64,000 nucleotides of DNA from Ignavibacteria bacterium (GTDB lineage Bacteria > Bacteroidota > Ignavibacteria > Kapaibacteriales > UBA4661): NCBI GenBank assembly GCA_013298775.1, contig JAAFIV010000001.1, positions 186,001-250,000 on the forward strand, given 5' to 3'. Shown here piece after piece: positions 37,615 through 46,803 of the stretch; positions within the stretch are counted from its first letter, which is position 1; every line of letters starts with the position of its first letter. The notes beneath the pieces were generated by a model that worked only from the letters and a program-made list of their open reading frames with translations, did no database searches and was not told where the DNA came from. The position numbers were made by a program, and so were the translations under genes.

Positions 37615-37740
37615 TTTTGACGCTGATTGGACTGATTTCACTGATAAACGCTGATTTACAAATATGTTAGGCAAAATTAAAACAGTGTTGTATTATCAAA
37701 AAATCTGTGTTCTTCAGTGGAATCAGTCTAATCAGTGTCA
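37615..37740. repeat. Imperfect inverted repeat, GACTGATT-type words
   Basis: CGCTGATTGGACTGATTTCA (near 37621) is mirrored by TCAGTGGAATCAGTCTAATC (near 37714). About 24 bp pair with a few mismatches across a 70-bp loop. It resembles dispersed repeat words rather than a gene. Confidence 0.6.
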
Positions 37741-37799
37741 AAGAAATCAACAACTTGGCTTAACTCTTCATTCGCATAAAGAGTACCTTCTCAAACGAC

Positions 37800-37857
37800 A
37801 ACTCCCGTTCTACGACAGTGATTCTGCTTGGCAGGTACAGCGTAGAACGGGAGTTGT
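37800..37857. terminator. Palindrome with 16-bp stem between convergent genes (family-F related)
   Basis: CAACTCCCGTTCTACG (37800-37815) and CGTAGAACGGGAGTTG (37842-37857) are perfectly complementary. The arm CCCGTTCTACG is the same as in family-F elements. It lies between ridA (+) and the tatD fusion (-) and could terminate both. Confidence 0.6.
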
Positions 37858-37883
37858 TTGTTGTAAGGGTATATTTTCTCGCT

Positions 37884-39368
37884 TTATTTACTTGCGCCGA
37901 ACGACGGAAACCAATACAGCGTAGCTCGCAGCACCGTATAGAGATAGCCCGATTGCTTTACTCTATTGCCATTTCCGTAATCTTTATCGCGCGGAGAAGC
38001 AAAAAAAGCACCGTTTACGTGAAATTCTGCGCCTGGATAAAGTAATCCAAAGGAAGTTGGCACGTTCAGCCCCAGTGAAACAAGTTTTGCATTAAAGCCA
38101 AACCCTGAGCTTGCGTCGGGCGGCGTATCTGGTCCAGCGTTGAAGGTCGTCAGAAGATACGAGGCACCAACACCAAAGCAGACGTTTAAGGTATTTCCAG
38201 GATTGGTGGTAAAATATAATCCCGCATCAATGGCTTGAAATCTATTTGGAAAAGGTTGTGGTGTTGCCCCGCCTGGGATAGGAAGGGTTGGAGCAAAGTT
38301 ATTTCCCGTGTAATAGCCCGCATCAAGCGCAATCACATCGGTAAAATAATACCGCATATTACCGCCATAGATGATTGCTTGCCCAGTGTAAGAAAGCGTC
38401 CCGGAAGGAGTGTGAACGTCAATCAAGGTATGCGTTCCAGCAACTGCGCCGATTCCAAAGGTTTTTGGATAGGGATTCACAAAAGGAACAGGCTTATCGT
38501 CATCGTCGTCATCGTTTTGTGCAAATGCAGTCTGCGTAGCACCAAACGCCATGCAAGAAAAAAGCAATGCAACGAGTATTTGTGCAACATTGCCGCCCGA
38601 AATACGTGTTGGAATGCGGAAAAATTCGTGTGCTGTCGCGCTCGTTGTAGCAAAAACATTTTCGAGGCTCATGGAGCGAATTTCTGCAATTTTCTCCGCC
38701 ACAAGCCGCACAAATGCTGGTTCATTGCGCTTACCGCGATGCGGCACTGGCGACATATACGGCGCGTCGGTTTCAATCATCAATTTATCCATAGGAACAG
38801 AAGCAACAGTTTCAGAAAGAGTGGATGCTTTGAAGGTAATATTTCCAGTAAATGAGACATGAAAGCCAAGTTTGACGGCGCGTTCAGCCTGTTCGGGTGT
38901 GCCAGAGAAGCAGTGTAGCACGCCACGCAAGCTCCCGTCTTGTTCCTCGTCCAGAATGCGCATCATATCGTCGTCCGACTCACGATTATGCACAATCACG
39001 GGCAAATTCCGTCGCTTGGCAATACGCAATTGTGCGCGAAACACGTCCTGCTGCACATCACGCGGCGCGAAATCGTAGTGATAATCCAACCCAATCTCGC
39101 CAATGGCTTGTACGCGCTCGGAAAAACTCAAATCTTCTACCTGACGGAGCGCATCACTACTCGCTTCTAAGGCATGGTGTGGGTGAATACCCATTCCGCA
39201 GAAAATACGTTCATCGGAGCGCACCACGCCTAACACGGATTGGAAGCGCGTCGGTTCAATTGCGGGAATAATCAAATGCGTCAGACCGCCTGCAAATGCT
39301 CGCTCAATCGTTGCAGCGCGGTCGTTATCGAATTGCTTGTTGTCAATATGACAATGAGTGTCAATCAT
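37884..39368 (-). CDS. TatD-type metal-dependent DNase fused in frame to an outer-membrane beta-barrel protein
   Basis: 494 residues from ATG 39366-39368. Residues 1-260 are a complete TatD hydrolase: metal motif MIDTHCHID, GIHPHHA, AIGEIGLDYHYD, HNRESDDD, HCFSGT and IETDAPYMSP, ending where TatD proteins normally end (LENVFATTSATAHEFF). With no stop codon, the frame continues into a signal-peptide-like stretch (QILVALLFSCMAFGATQTAFA), an Asp run (NDDDDDDKP) and about 205 residues of alternating strands typical of an 8-stranded barrel (GAVAGTHTLIDVHTPSG to VLRATLYWFPSF). No ATG, GTG or TTG precedes the hydrophobic stretch in this frame. Either the second gene lost its start and stop boundary, or one indel or assembly error fuses two genes. 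Confidence 0.8.
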   Translation of the reverse strand: MIDTHCHIDNKQFDNDRAATIERAFAGGLTHLIIPAIEPTRFQSVLGVVRSDERIFCGMGIHPHHALEASSDALRQVEDLSFSERVQAIGEIGLDYHYDFAPRDVQQDVFRAQLRIAKRRNLPVIVHNRESDDDMMRILDEEQDGSLRGVLHCFSGTPEQAERAVKLGFHVSFTGNITFKASTLSETVASVPMDKLMIETDAPYMSPVPHRGKRNEPAFVRLVAEKIAEIRSMSLENVFATTSATAHEFFRIPTRISGGNVAQILVALLFSCMAFGATQTAFAQNDDDDDDKPVPFVNPYPKTFGIGAVAGTHTLIDVHTPSGTLSYTGQAIIYGGNMRYYFTDVIALDAGYYTGNNFAPTLPIPGGATPQPFPNRFQAIDAGLYFTTNPGNTLNVCFGVGASYLLTTFNAGPDTPPDASSGFGFNAKLVSLGLNVPTSFGLLYPGAEFHVNGAFFASPRDKDYGNGNRVKQSGYLYTVLRATLYWFPSFGASK

Positions 39369-39413
39369 AATTGGAAAACGGGAAAATATAGGTAGTAAAG
39401 GGATGGAATGGGC

Positions 39414-39475
39414 GTGAGGCTCTCACTGCGTAGTGAGAATGTTTGGCATCTCGTGTGAGAGCGAAAACCCTCGCC
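39414..39475. repeat. Degenerate GAGGCTCTC-type palindrome (family D variant)
   Basis: GTGAGGCTCTCACTGCGTAG followed by GTGAGA, with a partly inverted GTGAGAGCGAAAACCCTCGC. It fills the gap between the tatD fusion gene and the next minus-strand gene. Confidence 0.5.
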
Positions 39476-39491
39476 TCAATGACATGATACC

Positions 39492-41633
39492 TCACACACC
39501 AAGAGCCGTGCGCATTGCAGCAATATCGCTCAGGGGCGCGTGGCACTGATAGTTTTCGCAAATGTAGAGTGTTGGTGCGCCATTGTGCGAGGTTTGATAT
39601 TCGGCTTGCTCAATCCATTCCTTGAGTTCATGCGGTGTGTGATTGTACGCCACAACCGAATATGGCAAAAATGTTTCTGCCAAAAGGCGCAGAATATCAT
39701 GCGTTGCGGGATGCGAGGCGGCTCCAGCGAAAATAATTTCCTGTGCAGATTGTGTCAGAAAATCTGCCGCAATAAGCATTTGTGCGAATCCCGTCGGATA
39801 ACGCTGCACAGATTCCACAAAGTGAGCAATGGTGCGCTCTGCCGAGCGAATGTACTGCGCTCGGTTTGTCAGCCGCCCCAAGCGAGCAAGCACAGATGCA
39901 GCAATGGAATTTCCCGAAGGAATTGCACCGTCGTATGCTTCTTGAGTGCGGATTATCAAGGTTTCATTATCCGAAGCCGAAAAATAAAAACCACCGTCAT
40001 CGGTATTTTCAAAAAGGCGAAGCATCTCATCTGCAAGGAATAGTGAGCTTTTCAGATACTTTGTTTGAAAATGCGTTTGGTATAATTCGAGTGCGCCCCA
40101 CGCCAAAAACGCGTAATCATCCAGAAACGCAGGAATGGCGGCATCGCCTGTACGGTAGCGGTGCAGCAGACGTGGTGGCGCGGTAGAATCATTTTGCAGA
40201 GCAAACATTCGTTGCTGAAAAAAGCCGAAAGATCGCTCTGCTGCTTGTGTGTAGAGCGCGTTATCCAGAACACGCCCACCAACGGCAAAGGCAGCAATCA
40301 TCAGTCCGTTCCAATCGGTCAAGATTTTATCATCTTTCAAAGGGTGAACGCGCTTCTCGCGGTGCGCAAACAATCGCTCACGGAAAACAGACAGCCGCGC
40401 ACGCAATTCCTCAGTATCTATACCGTGTGCATGGGCAAAATCTGCCTCCGAAAGCCGAATATGCGGAATGTTGTCGCCAGTGCGTTCGCGTGTGGCTTCT
40501 TCCTCGAAGTTACCTTCTTCGGTGAAATTGTAAAAAGCAGCAAACAAACGCCCATCGGAATCACCCAGCACCTCGCGTATTTCCTTGCTTGTCCAAATAT
40601 AAAACGTGCCTTCATGTCCTTCACTATCGGCGTCTTCGGCGGAATAAAAACCGCCGTTGTCATCGGTCATATCGCGCAGAACGTAGGTAAAAATTTCCTC
40701 CGCAATGCGGCTATACGCCTCGTTTTTCGTGATTTGAAACGTTTCCAAACACACCAGCGACATCATTGCTTGGTCGTACAGCATTTTCTCGAAATGCGGT
40801 AAAAGCCACTCACGGTCGGTGCTGTAGCGATGAAAACCATATCCCAATTGGTCGAAAATCCCGCCTTTGCGCATGGAAAGTACCGTGCGTTCAACCATTG
40901 CGAGCGCAGAAACCTCGCCCGTGCGCTTAAAATGGCGCAAGAGAAGAAGAAGATTCTGCGGCGAAGGGAATTTTGGTTGCGAACCAAATCCACCAAAGTG
41001 CGGGTCAAAAATCTGCTCGTAACGCGTAAATGCTTGGGTTAGGAGGGTATTCGTTAATTGGTCATTGGTCACTGGTGGTTTCGCGCCGTCGCTTGACAAA
41101 TGACTTTTCTTCAGGTGTTCAAGAATTGCCGTGCTGGATTCGGTGATTTTCTCGCGTTCGGTTCGCCATGAATTTTCAATGTGCTGAATCAAGTACGGAA
41201 AACCTGGGCGTTGGGCGTGATTCTCTGGCGGGAAATATGTTCCAGCAAAAAATGGCTGTTTATCGGCATCCATAAAAATAGTGAGGGGCCAGCCGCCTTG
41301 CCCCGTGAGAGCCTGACAAACACTCATATAGATTGCGTCAATATCAGGGCGTTCTTCTCTATCAACTTTTATGGAAATATAATGTTCGTTCAGGAAGTCG
41401 GCAGTATTGGTGTTCTCAAAGGATTCGCGTTCCATAACGTGGCACCAGTGGCAGGTAGCATACCCAATGCTCAGGAAAATCGGCTTGTTTTCACGCCGCG
41501 CTTGCTCAAATGCCTCGTCGCTCCAGGCATACCAATTCACGGGATTATGTGCGTGTTGCAGCAAATACGGCGATTTCTCGTGGATAAGCGCGTTGGTATA
41601 GGTGTGATGCTGGTGCGTGGGCAATGAAGCCAT
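39492..41633 (-). CDS. Thioredoxin-domain protein of the YyaL/SPATA20 (DUF255) family
   Basis: 713 residues, typical for the family. The N-terminal thioredoxin-like domain (about 10-170) has the family motif NPVNWYAW and the active-site CHWCHVM (CxxC), followed by [11 protein letters not shown] and [10 protein letters not shown]. The rest (about 190-713) is an alpha/alpha-barrel of glycoside-hydrolase or epimerase type ([41 protein letters not shown]). The biochemical role is poorly known. It is cytoplasmic, without a signal peptide. It precedes the tatD fusion gene on the same strand with a 123-bp gap. Confidence 0.92.
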   Translation of the reverse strand: MASLPTHQHHTYTNALIHEKSPYLLQHAHNPVNWYAWSDEAFEQARRENKPIFLSIGYATCHWCHVMERESFENTNTADFLNEHYISIKVDREERPDIDAIYMSVCQALTGQGGWPLTIFMDADKQPFFAGTYFPPENHAQRPGFPYLIQHIENSWRTEREKITESSTAILEHLKKSHLSSDGAKPPVTNDQLTNTLLTQAFTRYEQIFDPHFGGFGSQPKFPSPQNLLLLLRHFKRTGEVSALAMVERTVLSMRKGGIFDQLGYGFHRYSTDREWLLPHFEKMLYDQAMMSLVCLETFQITKNEAYSRIAEEIFTYVLRDMTDDNGGFYSAEDADSEGHEGTFYIWTSKEIREVLGDSDGRLFAAFYNFTEEGNFEEEATRERTGDNIPHIRLSEADFAHAHGIDTEELRARLSVFRERLFAHREKRVHPLKDDKILTDWNGLMIAAFAVGGRVLDNALYTQAAERSFGFFQQRMFALQNDSTAPPRLLHRYRTGDAAIPAFLDDYAFLAWGALELYQTHFQTKYLKSSLFLADEMLRLFENTDDGGFYFSASDNETLIIRTQEAYDGAIPSGNSIAASVLARLGRLTNRAQYIRSAERTIAHFVESVQRYPTGFAQMLIAADFLTQSAQEIIFAGAASHPATHDILRLLAETFLPYSVVAYNHTPHELKEWIEQAEYQTSHNGAPTLYICENYQCHAPLSDIAAMRTALGV

Positions 41634-41873
41634 ACAACAATAGTAATGACGGCATGAAACAACGGTGAGGGGCGGCTAAGATACGAAAAAATTGCGGAAC
41701 TCGTGCATATTGGTAAATGTAAAATGAGTGTAGAGTAAACATACCGTGAAAACCTTTTTTGTTTGTATCAACAGTAACTGCTCAAGGGCGCAAGGTGAGC
41801 CGTGTCTGCGATGTGCCGATGAATAAGCCAATACCATCGCCTTGCACGTTCCAGCGAGGATTTAAAATAATTT

Positions 41874-41940
41874 GTAACTGGTCAGGTCTTTTCGTCGGGC
41901 GGCTGTTATTACAAGTACGGTAGCCGTCCGGCAGGCGTAG
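41874..41940. repeat. Family-C element, left half only
   Basis: GTAACTGGTCAGGT followed by CGTCGGGCGGCTGTTATTAC matches the outer and inner segments of the complete element at 61569-61712. The other end is absent. Confidence 0.75.
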
Positions 41941-42002
41941 AGCCGCAACGCTTGCCGATGCCAGAAATGAAGGCAATTTTCACCTACATTTTCAAAAAGT
42001 TC

Positions 42003-42035
42003 TTGACTCTTACCTTAGGTTAGTCCGTATTTTTG
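42003..42035 (+). promoter_or_regulatory. Candidate Bacteroidota-type promoter for the efflux operon
   Basis: TTGA at 42003 and TATTTTTG (TAnnTTTG) at 42028-42035, in an AT-rich context. The predicted leader of about 180 nt is long. Confidence 0.45.
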
Positions 42036-42220
42036 TAACAGAATCGTGAACGGCTGATAAATTCTTGTGTTCAGGGAATTGGGATAAAACCTAACACCCT
42101 GTAAAAACACGGAATTTTTCTGCCAGCACGCATCATTTCTTGTGAAACAAAACGATTCTTCATGCGTTGTATGAGATAGATAAACAAATAACGCTGTTTT
42201 TGATTTTTTGAAATGAATAT

Positions 42221-43654
42221 ATGAAACCTTTGCAACTCCTTTGTTTGCGTGTCGTTGTGGGTGCCGTCGCGCTTGTGCTGTGCCTACCTCACAACACTCA
42301 TGCGCAAGCTACCTCTGTCCCAACTGCGCCCGCAACCGAAACACCTGGGACTACACGCACACTCAGCCTTGATGACTGTTTGAAAATTGCGCTGGGGGAA
42401 AATCCTGAAGTTTTGATTGGCTTGGCACAAGCACAAGCTGCTGCAGCTCAGTCTAAATCTGCTTTTGCAGGCTTTTTGCCAACAATGGATATTAATGGCG
42501 GTTACGGCAGAACGCTGAACGACACCACACTCCGTATCTTTCCGCGTCCGCGCCCGAATAGTGCTGAGGTAGAGCTTGCTTTTACCCCATTCTACACGCC
42601 AGATGTTTTTCGCAATGGATTTGCACTCAATGCTTCGATTGATTACGTCATTTTCAACGGACTTCAGCGTGAAAACAATTATGCTGCCGCACAATCTAGC
42701 CTACAAGCCAGCGAGCAGACACTTACTCAAACAAAACGCCGAGTTTTAGCCACTGTCCGCACACAGTTTCTTGCTGTTATGCGCTCGAAGCAGATTTTGC
42801 GCGTCCGCCAAGAAGATTTCGCCATCGGCAAAAAACAGCTCGAACGCATTCGTGCGCAGTTTGACGCGGGTGTAATTCCGATTGCAACAGTCTTCACGCA
42901 AGAAGCAGACCTTGCAAACCGTGAATTGGCGGTGGTGCAAGCGGAAAATGATGTGGAATTGGCAAAAGGAACGCTTTTGACGACGCTTGGCTTAAATCCT
43001 GGCGCGACGGTGGATTTCTCCGAACTTACCTTGCAGCAAAACCTGACAGAATCTGACCTTCGCGCCTTTCGTTCAACAGTTGGCGATTTTGGCAAAGCCT
43101 TCGCAACCTCGCTTGAGAAACGCAGCGATTTAGCGGCGGCAAAGTCGCAGATTGAATCCGCGAACGCAAGCGTCAGTGCGGCTCAGGGTGCGTGGTTGCC
43201 AACGGTGTCGGCGAATGCAAGCTATAATTGGAACAGCCCTGTTGTGAGCAATTTTCAATACGGTTCGCAGTCAGTCGGTTTGAATTTTCAATACAGAATT
43301 TTCGACGGTTTCCAACGCGATGCAAACACCCAACGCGCAAAAGCAACACTTTCACAAAATGAATTGCAAAAGCGTCAAGCTGAACAGCGCATCGCTTCTG
43401 ATGTGCAGAACGGTTTTATTCAACTCAATACTTCTGAAAAGAATCTCGACATCACCGCACGCGCACTCAAAGCTGCCCAACAAAACTTCGATGCGGCTGA
43501 AGAACGCTTCAAAGTTGGCGCGGCGAACATTCTCGACCTCACCACTGCAAACGCAAATCTCGCAACGGCGAAAATTAACCGCATTACCGCGCTCTACAAC
43601 TATCTCGGCGCACAATTCCAGATGAAATTTGCACTTGGAATGTTGGACGAGTAA
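42221..43654 (+). CDS. TolC-family outer-membrane efflux protein
   Basis: 477 residues with a signal peptide (about 1-29, cleavage near THAQ). Two repeated OEP domains are visible: the first from LSLDDCLKIALGENPEV and the second from ALETSLEKRSDLAAAK (reads ATSLEKRSDLAAAK), with long helices rich in Ala, Gln and Asn (ALKAAQQNFDAAEERFKVGA, NILDLTTANANLATA). It forms the trimeric outer-membrane channel for the inner-membrane complex encoded next. It is the first gene of the transport operon, 98 bp before the adaptor gene. Confidence 0.92.
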   Translation: MKPLQLLCLRVVVGAVALVLCLPHNTHAQATSVPTAPATETPGTTRTLSLDDCLKIALGENPEVLIGLAQAQAAAAQSKSAFAGFLPTMDINGGYGRTLNDTTLRIFPRPRPNSAEVELAFTPFYTPDVFRNGFALNASIDYVIFNGLQRENNYAAAQSSLQASEQTLTQTKRRVLATVRTQFLAVMRSKQILRVRQEDFAIGKKQLERIRAQFDAGVIPIATVFTQEADLANRELAVVQAENDVELAKGTLLTTLGLNPGATVDFSELTLQQNLTESDLRAFRSTVGDFGKAFATSLEKRSDLAAAKSQIESANASVSAAQGAWLPTVSANASYNWNSPVVSNFQYGSQSVGLNFQYRIFDGFQRDANTQRAKATLSQNELQKRQAEQRIASDVQNGFIQLNTSEKNLDITARALKAAQQNFDAAEERFKVGAANILDLTTANANLATAKINRITALYNYLGAQFQMKFALGMLDE

Positions 43655-43660
43655 GGCAAA

Positions 43661-43683
43661 GGATGAAATCTGAGGGATGAAGA
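43661..43683. repeat. GATGAAATCTGAGGG word (family G, single copy)
   Basis: GGATGAAATCTGAGGGATGA follows the TolC-like stop codon. It matches the repeat flanking the four-helix gene at 48053 and, inverted, at 48543. Confidence 0.6.
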
Positions 43684-43752
43684 GAAAGCGCGTCAATACT
43701 GGTATTCAACCAAAACCTAACAATTAAAATTCAACACTTTTGAACAAACGTC

Positions 43753-45042
43753 ATGGCGAAAAAGAATAACAAAAAACGGAACATTATTTTAGCAATTATC
43801 GGCGTACTTTTGCTCGGAGGGAGCGTAGCTGCGTACATGATGGGCAAACGCGAAAAAGCTATCGAAGTAACAGTCGAGCAGGTTGGCTTGAAAACTATCA
43901 CGCAGACAGTTTCGGCGACAGGGAAAATTCAGCCCGAAGTGCTGGTAAAAATTTCGTCGGAAGTGAGCGGGGAAATTATCACGCTGCCCGTGAAAGAAGG
44001 CGATACCGTGCGCAAAGGACAGTTTTTGGCGAAAATTCAGCCCGACCTTGTGCAAGCCCAGTTGGAGCAGGCTCGCTACGCTTCGGAGTCGTCGCGCTCG
44101 CAAATAAACACGGTTCGCGCTGATTTGGAACGCGCCCGTCTTGATTTTGACCGCATCAAAGGTTTGTACGAAAAACAATACGCTTCCAAGAGCGATTTCG
44201 ACCAAGCACAAGCCGCTTTCAACAGCGCACAAGCGCGTTTAGAAGGCAGCCAGAAGGATTATGAACGCTCACAGGCTGTTGTACGCCAATCCAGCGTTAC
44301 AAGCGGTCGCACGACGATTTACGCGCCAAGCGATGGTATTGTCGTGGCAATGCCTGTTGAAAAAGGTGAAAAAGTGCTGGGAACGGCGCAATTTCAAGGC
44401 ACGGAGATTATGCAGGTTGCCGACCTCAGCACAATGAATGCTGAAGTAGATGTGGATGAAAACGACGTAGTAATGATTTCTGTGGGCGATACAACCCGCA
44501 TCCGCATTGATGCTTTCCCGAATCGTGTGTTTCGCGGCTATGTCTATCAAATCAGCAATTCCGCGAAACGCGCCGCGACTGGCACACAGGAAGAAGTTGT
44601 GAATTTTGCGATTAAAATTCGCCTTATTGACACCGATGCTCGCCTCCGTCCGGGAATGAGTTGCGATGTGGATATTGAAACTGAAACCCGCTCCAATACT
44701 ATTGCTGTGCCGCTTCAATCGGTCACCATTCGCAAGCCAGAAGAAAAGAAAGACGATAAAGAAGAGCCGAATCCCGCACAAGCACAAACTACGGAGAAGA
44801 AAAAATCTACTTCGGGCGCACAAAAACTGCCTTCGGTGGTCTTCTTGAAAGAAGGCGAAAAAGCGAAAATGGTGCAAGTGGAAACGGGCATCAGCGACGG
44901 CGGCTATATTGAAATTAAAAGCGGCGTGAAGGAAGGTCAAACCGTTGTAAACGGCAATTTCCGCGCTATCAGCCGCGAACTTGAAGATGGTGCGTTGATT
45001 AAAATTGATACCGTCAGCAAGAAGAAGCCGAATAAAAAGTAA
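43753..45042 (+). CDS. MacA/HlyD-type periplasmic adaptor protein
   Basis: 429 residues. One N-terminal membrane anchor (about 9-28, ILAIIGVLLLGGSVAAYMMG) is followed by a lipoyl half-motif (TGKIQPEVLVKISSEVSGEI), a helical hairpin of about 100 residues, the second lipoyl half (IYAPSDGIVVAMPVEKGEKV) and beta-barrel plus membrane-proximal domains. A charged, disordered insert (PEEKKDDKEEPNPAQAQTTE) interrupts the C-terminal domain. It links the MacB-type permeases to the TolC-like channel. F and A repeats separate it from the ATPase gene. Confidence 0.93.
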   Translation: MAKKNNKKRNIILAIIGVLLLGGSVAAYMMGKREKAIEVTVEQVGLKTITQTVSATGKIQPEVLVKISSEVSGEIITLPVKEGDTVRKGQFLAKIQPDLVQAQLEQARYASESSRSQINTVRADLERARLDFDRIKGLYEKQYASKSDFDQAQAAFNSAQARLEGSQKDYERSQAVVRQSSVTSGRTTIYAPSDGIVVAMPVEKGEKVLGTAQFQGTEIMQVADLSTMNAEVDVDENDVVMISVGDTTRIRIDAFPNRVFRGYVYQISNSAKRAATGTQEEVVNFAIKIRLIDTDARLRPGMSCDVDIETETRSNTIAVPLQSVTIRKPEEKKDDKEEPNPAQAQTTEKKKSTSGAQKLPSVVFLKEGEKAKMVQVETGISDGGYIEIKSGVKEGQTVVNGNFRAISRELEDGALIKIDTVSKKKPNKK

Positions 45043-45050
45043 CGGAATTA

Positions 45051-45092
45051 CCCGTCCTACCGTTTCGTAACGGTAGAACGGGTTTCACGGTA
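45051..45092. repeat. Family-F palindrome
   Basis: CCCGTCCTACCGTTTCGTAA and CGGTAGAACGGGTTTCACGG, the same sequence type as at 24257-24453, placed just after the adaptor stop codon. Confidence 0.8.
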
Positions 45093-45123
45093 TGATTAAA
45101 ATATGGATTGAAAAAAATGTTGT

Positions 45124-45201
45124 CGTGGCACAGACATTCTTGTCTGTGCTTTTCGCCTGAAGCCAGCACCAACACTGACAGACAAGAATGTCTGTCCCAC
45201 T
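45124..45201. repeat. Family-A palindromic core
   Basis: GTGGCACAGACATTCTTGTC and inverted GACAGACAAGAATGTCTGTC. The right side continues GTAGAAATTTGGTTGTGTGC, a decayed family end. It supplies an in-frame but spurious ATG for the ATPase gene. Confidence 0.85.
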
Positions 45202-45262
45202 CATGGTAGAAATTTGGTTGTGTGCTGAGATACTCATCTCAACTCTTGACAAAACTCATTTT

Positions 45263-46021
45263 ATGAACGCATCAACCTCTGAACAAACTGTCCTGATTGA
45301 CATTCAGAACATTGCCAAAACCTACGTCATGGGCGAAGAACAAGTCCATGCCTTGAAGGACGTATCTATGACCATTCGCAAGAACGAATACGTTGCGATT
45401 ATGGGTCCTTCAGGTTCGGGTAAATCAACTCTGATGAACATTCTGGGCTGCTTGGACACGCCTTCCAAAGGCTCGTACACGCTGAACGGCAACATTGTCA
45501 GCGATATGGACGACAACGAACTTGCCGATATTCGCAATAAAGAAATCGGTTTTGTGTTCCAAACCTTCAATCTTTTGCCACGTTATTCTACGTTGCAAAA
45601 CGTGGAATTACCGCTTGTGTATGCGGGCTATTCGGCAGAAATGCGCCGCGAAAAAGCGGAAAAAGCCTTGCTGAATGTCGGCTTGGAGCATCGTATGGGA
45701 CACAAGCCAAATGAGCTTTCGGGCGGTCAGCGTCAGCGCGTGGCGATTGCCCGTGCGCTTGTGAACGACCCCTCCATCATTCTCGCCGACGAACCCACAG
45801 GAAACCTTGATTCTAAGACAGGCGACGAGGTAATGCGGATGTTTGAAGAACTCTGGGAAAAAGGCAATACGATTATCGTGGTAACGCACGAGCCAGACAT
45901 TGCCGCCCACGCACACCGCGTTATCCGTGTCCGCGACGGCTTGATTGAATCGGATGTGATTAACGAAAACTATGTGTCGGAATTGCGCAAGCAGGAAGAA
46001 ACCTTGCCGGAAGCGCATTAA
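45263..46021 (+). CDS. MacB/LolD-type ABC transporter ATPase
   Basis: 252 residues from ATG 45263; the longer frame from 45188 reads through a repeat and is rejected. All nucleotide-binding motifs are intact: Walker [11 protein letters not shown]-loop [12 protein letters not shown], signature [15 protein letters not shown], Walker [13 protein letters not shown] and the switch His in VVTHEPD. It should power the two permeases encoded downstream. As a MacB-type pump in a tripartite assembly it would export a periplasmic substrate (peptide, macrolide-like compound or lipoprotein) through the TolC-like channel rather than transport across the inner membrane. Confidence 0.95.
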   Translation: MNASTSEQTVLIDIQNIAKTYVMGEEQVHALKDVSMTIRKNEYVAIMGPSGSGKSTLMNILGCLDTPSKGSYTLNGNIVSDMDDNELADIRNKEIGFVFQTFNLLPRYSTLQNVELPLVYAGYSAEMRREKAEKALLNVGLEHRMGHKPNELSGGQRQRVAIARALVNDPSIILADEPTGNLDSKTGDEVMRMFEELWEKGNTIIVVTHEPDIAAHAHRVIRVRDGLIESDVINENYVSELRKQEETLPEAH

Positions 46022-46095
46022 CTCAAAGAACGAGCCGAAATTGAAAAACTGCTACAAAATCCCGTTTGTTACATTTACCAAAATGAGGTAGAGTC

Positions 46096-46794
46096 ATGAA
46101 AAATCCTTGCATACTGTTCTTGCGCAACGTTGCTACCCCTGCACTGATATTGTTGCTTTCTTTTGCACCTGCATTTGCTCAACTTGAGCAAGGACGTTGG
46201 ATGGTTGGTGGCGGTCTGGGCGGTGCGAATATTGCAATAAACGAGCAACAGCCTTTGTGGAACGGACAAAATTTCACGCCCCGATATTTTTCTCAAGCAG
46301 GAATCAATATCGGTACGAATTTGGGCTACTTTGTGACCAATAACCTTGTTGTTGGAGGAAATTTTGGCACGGGAGTGAGTGCGTCGTCCAGCGATAGTTT
46401 TTTCAGGAATGCAAGTGTGAACTGGAATATTGGCGCAGGACCATTTATCCGTTATTATGCTATCCCTCTTAGCAGCGCAGCGGCTTTATTTGGTGGAGCA
46501 TATCTTGGATATTCTGTATCCCTCAGTTCCTTTCCTCCCTATACTCAACCATTTGTGCTTCAACAGCTCAATCCTAATCTCAATATTGGCGGTACGTGGT
46601 TTATCACGAAAAATGTTGCGGTAGAAGGGTATGTTGCATATGAGCGGCGTTTTGTTTTCTTTAACGAAAGACCTCAAATCGTTGCGTTTGGTGGTACAAT
46701 TATTGACAGAGGAACGATTCCAGCCTTTACACAAAATAACGGCGCACTTACTTTCGGCGTAAATTTTCAAATCTTTCTCGACAAATTATTTTAA
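46096..46794 (+). CDS. Outer-membrane beta-barrel protein inside the efflux operon
   Basis: 232 residues with a clear signal peptide (about 1-29, LILLLSFAPAFAQ). The mature part is an OMP_b-brl-type barrel with Gly/aromatic alternating strands (WMVGGGLGGANIAI, GINIGTNLGYFVTNNLVVGG, TFGVNFQIFLDKLF). It ends in Phe after an alternating strand, as barrel substrates of the BAM machinery often do. It lies 74 bp after the ATPase and 9 bp before the first permease, so it is co-transcribed. Its role in the transporter is unknown. Confidence 0.8.
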   Translation: MKNPCILFLRNVATPALILLLSFAPAFAQLEQGRWMVGGGLGGANIAINEQQPLWNGQNFTPRYFSQAGINIGTNLGYFVTNNLVVGGNFGTGVSASSSDSFFRNASVNWNIGAGPFIRYYAIPLSSAAALFGGAYLGYSVSLSSFPPYTQPFVLQQLNPNLNIGGTWFITKNVAVEGYVAYERRFVFFNERPQIVAFGGTIIDRGTIPAFTQNNGALTFGVNFQIFLDKLF

Positions 46795-46803
46795 GCAAAC
46801 ATC

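Larger units (their letters stand above)
41634..42220. other. Regulatory gap upstream of the efflux operon
   Basis: 587 bp without a convincing gene between divergent transcription units. It contains a half copy of the family-C repeat (41874-41940), a promoter candidate (42003-42035) and an about 180-nt leader before the TolC-like gene. Confidence 0.6.

Noticed and set aside
37664-37924. 86-codon frame between ridA and the tatD fusion
   Set aside because: It is made of two inverted repeats and runs into a convergent gene.
38560-38660. Programmed frameshift at the poly-T run in the tatD fusion
   Set aside because: The alternative frame from ATG 38603 region gives no better signal peptide and there is no clear slippery heptamer with a downstream structure.
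45188-45262. Longer start for the ABC ATPase
   Set aside because: The extension lies in a family-A repeat; ATG 45263 gives a normal N-terminus.
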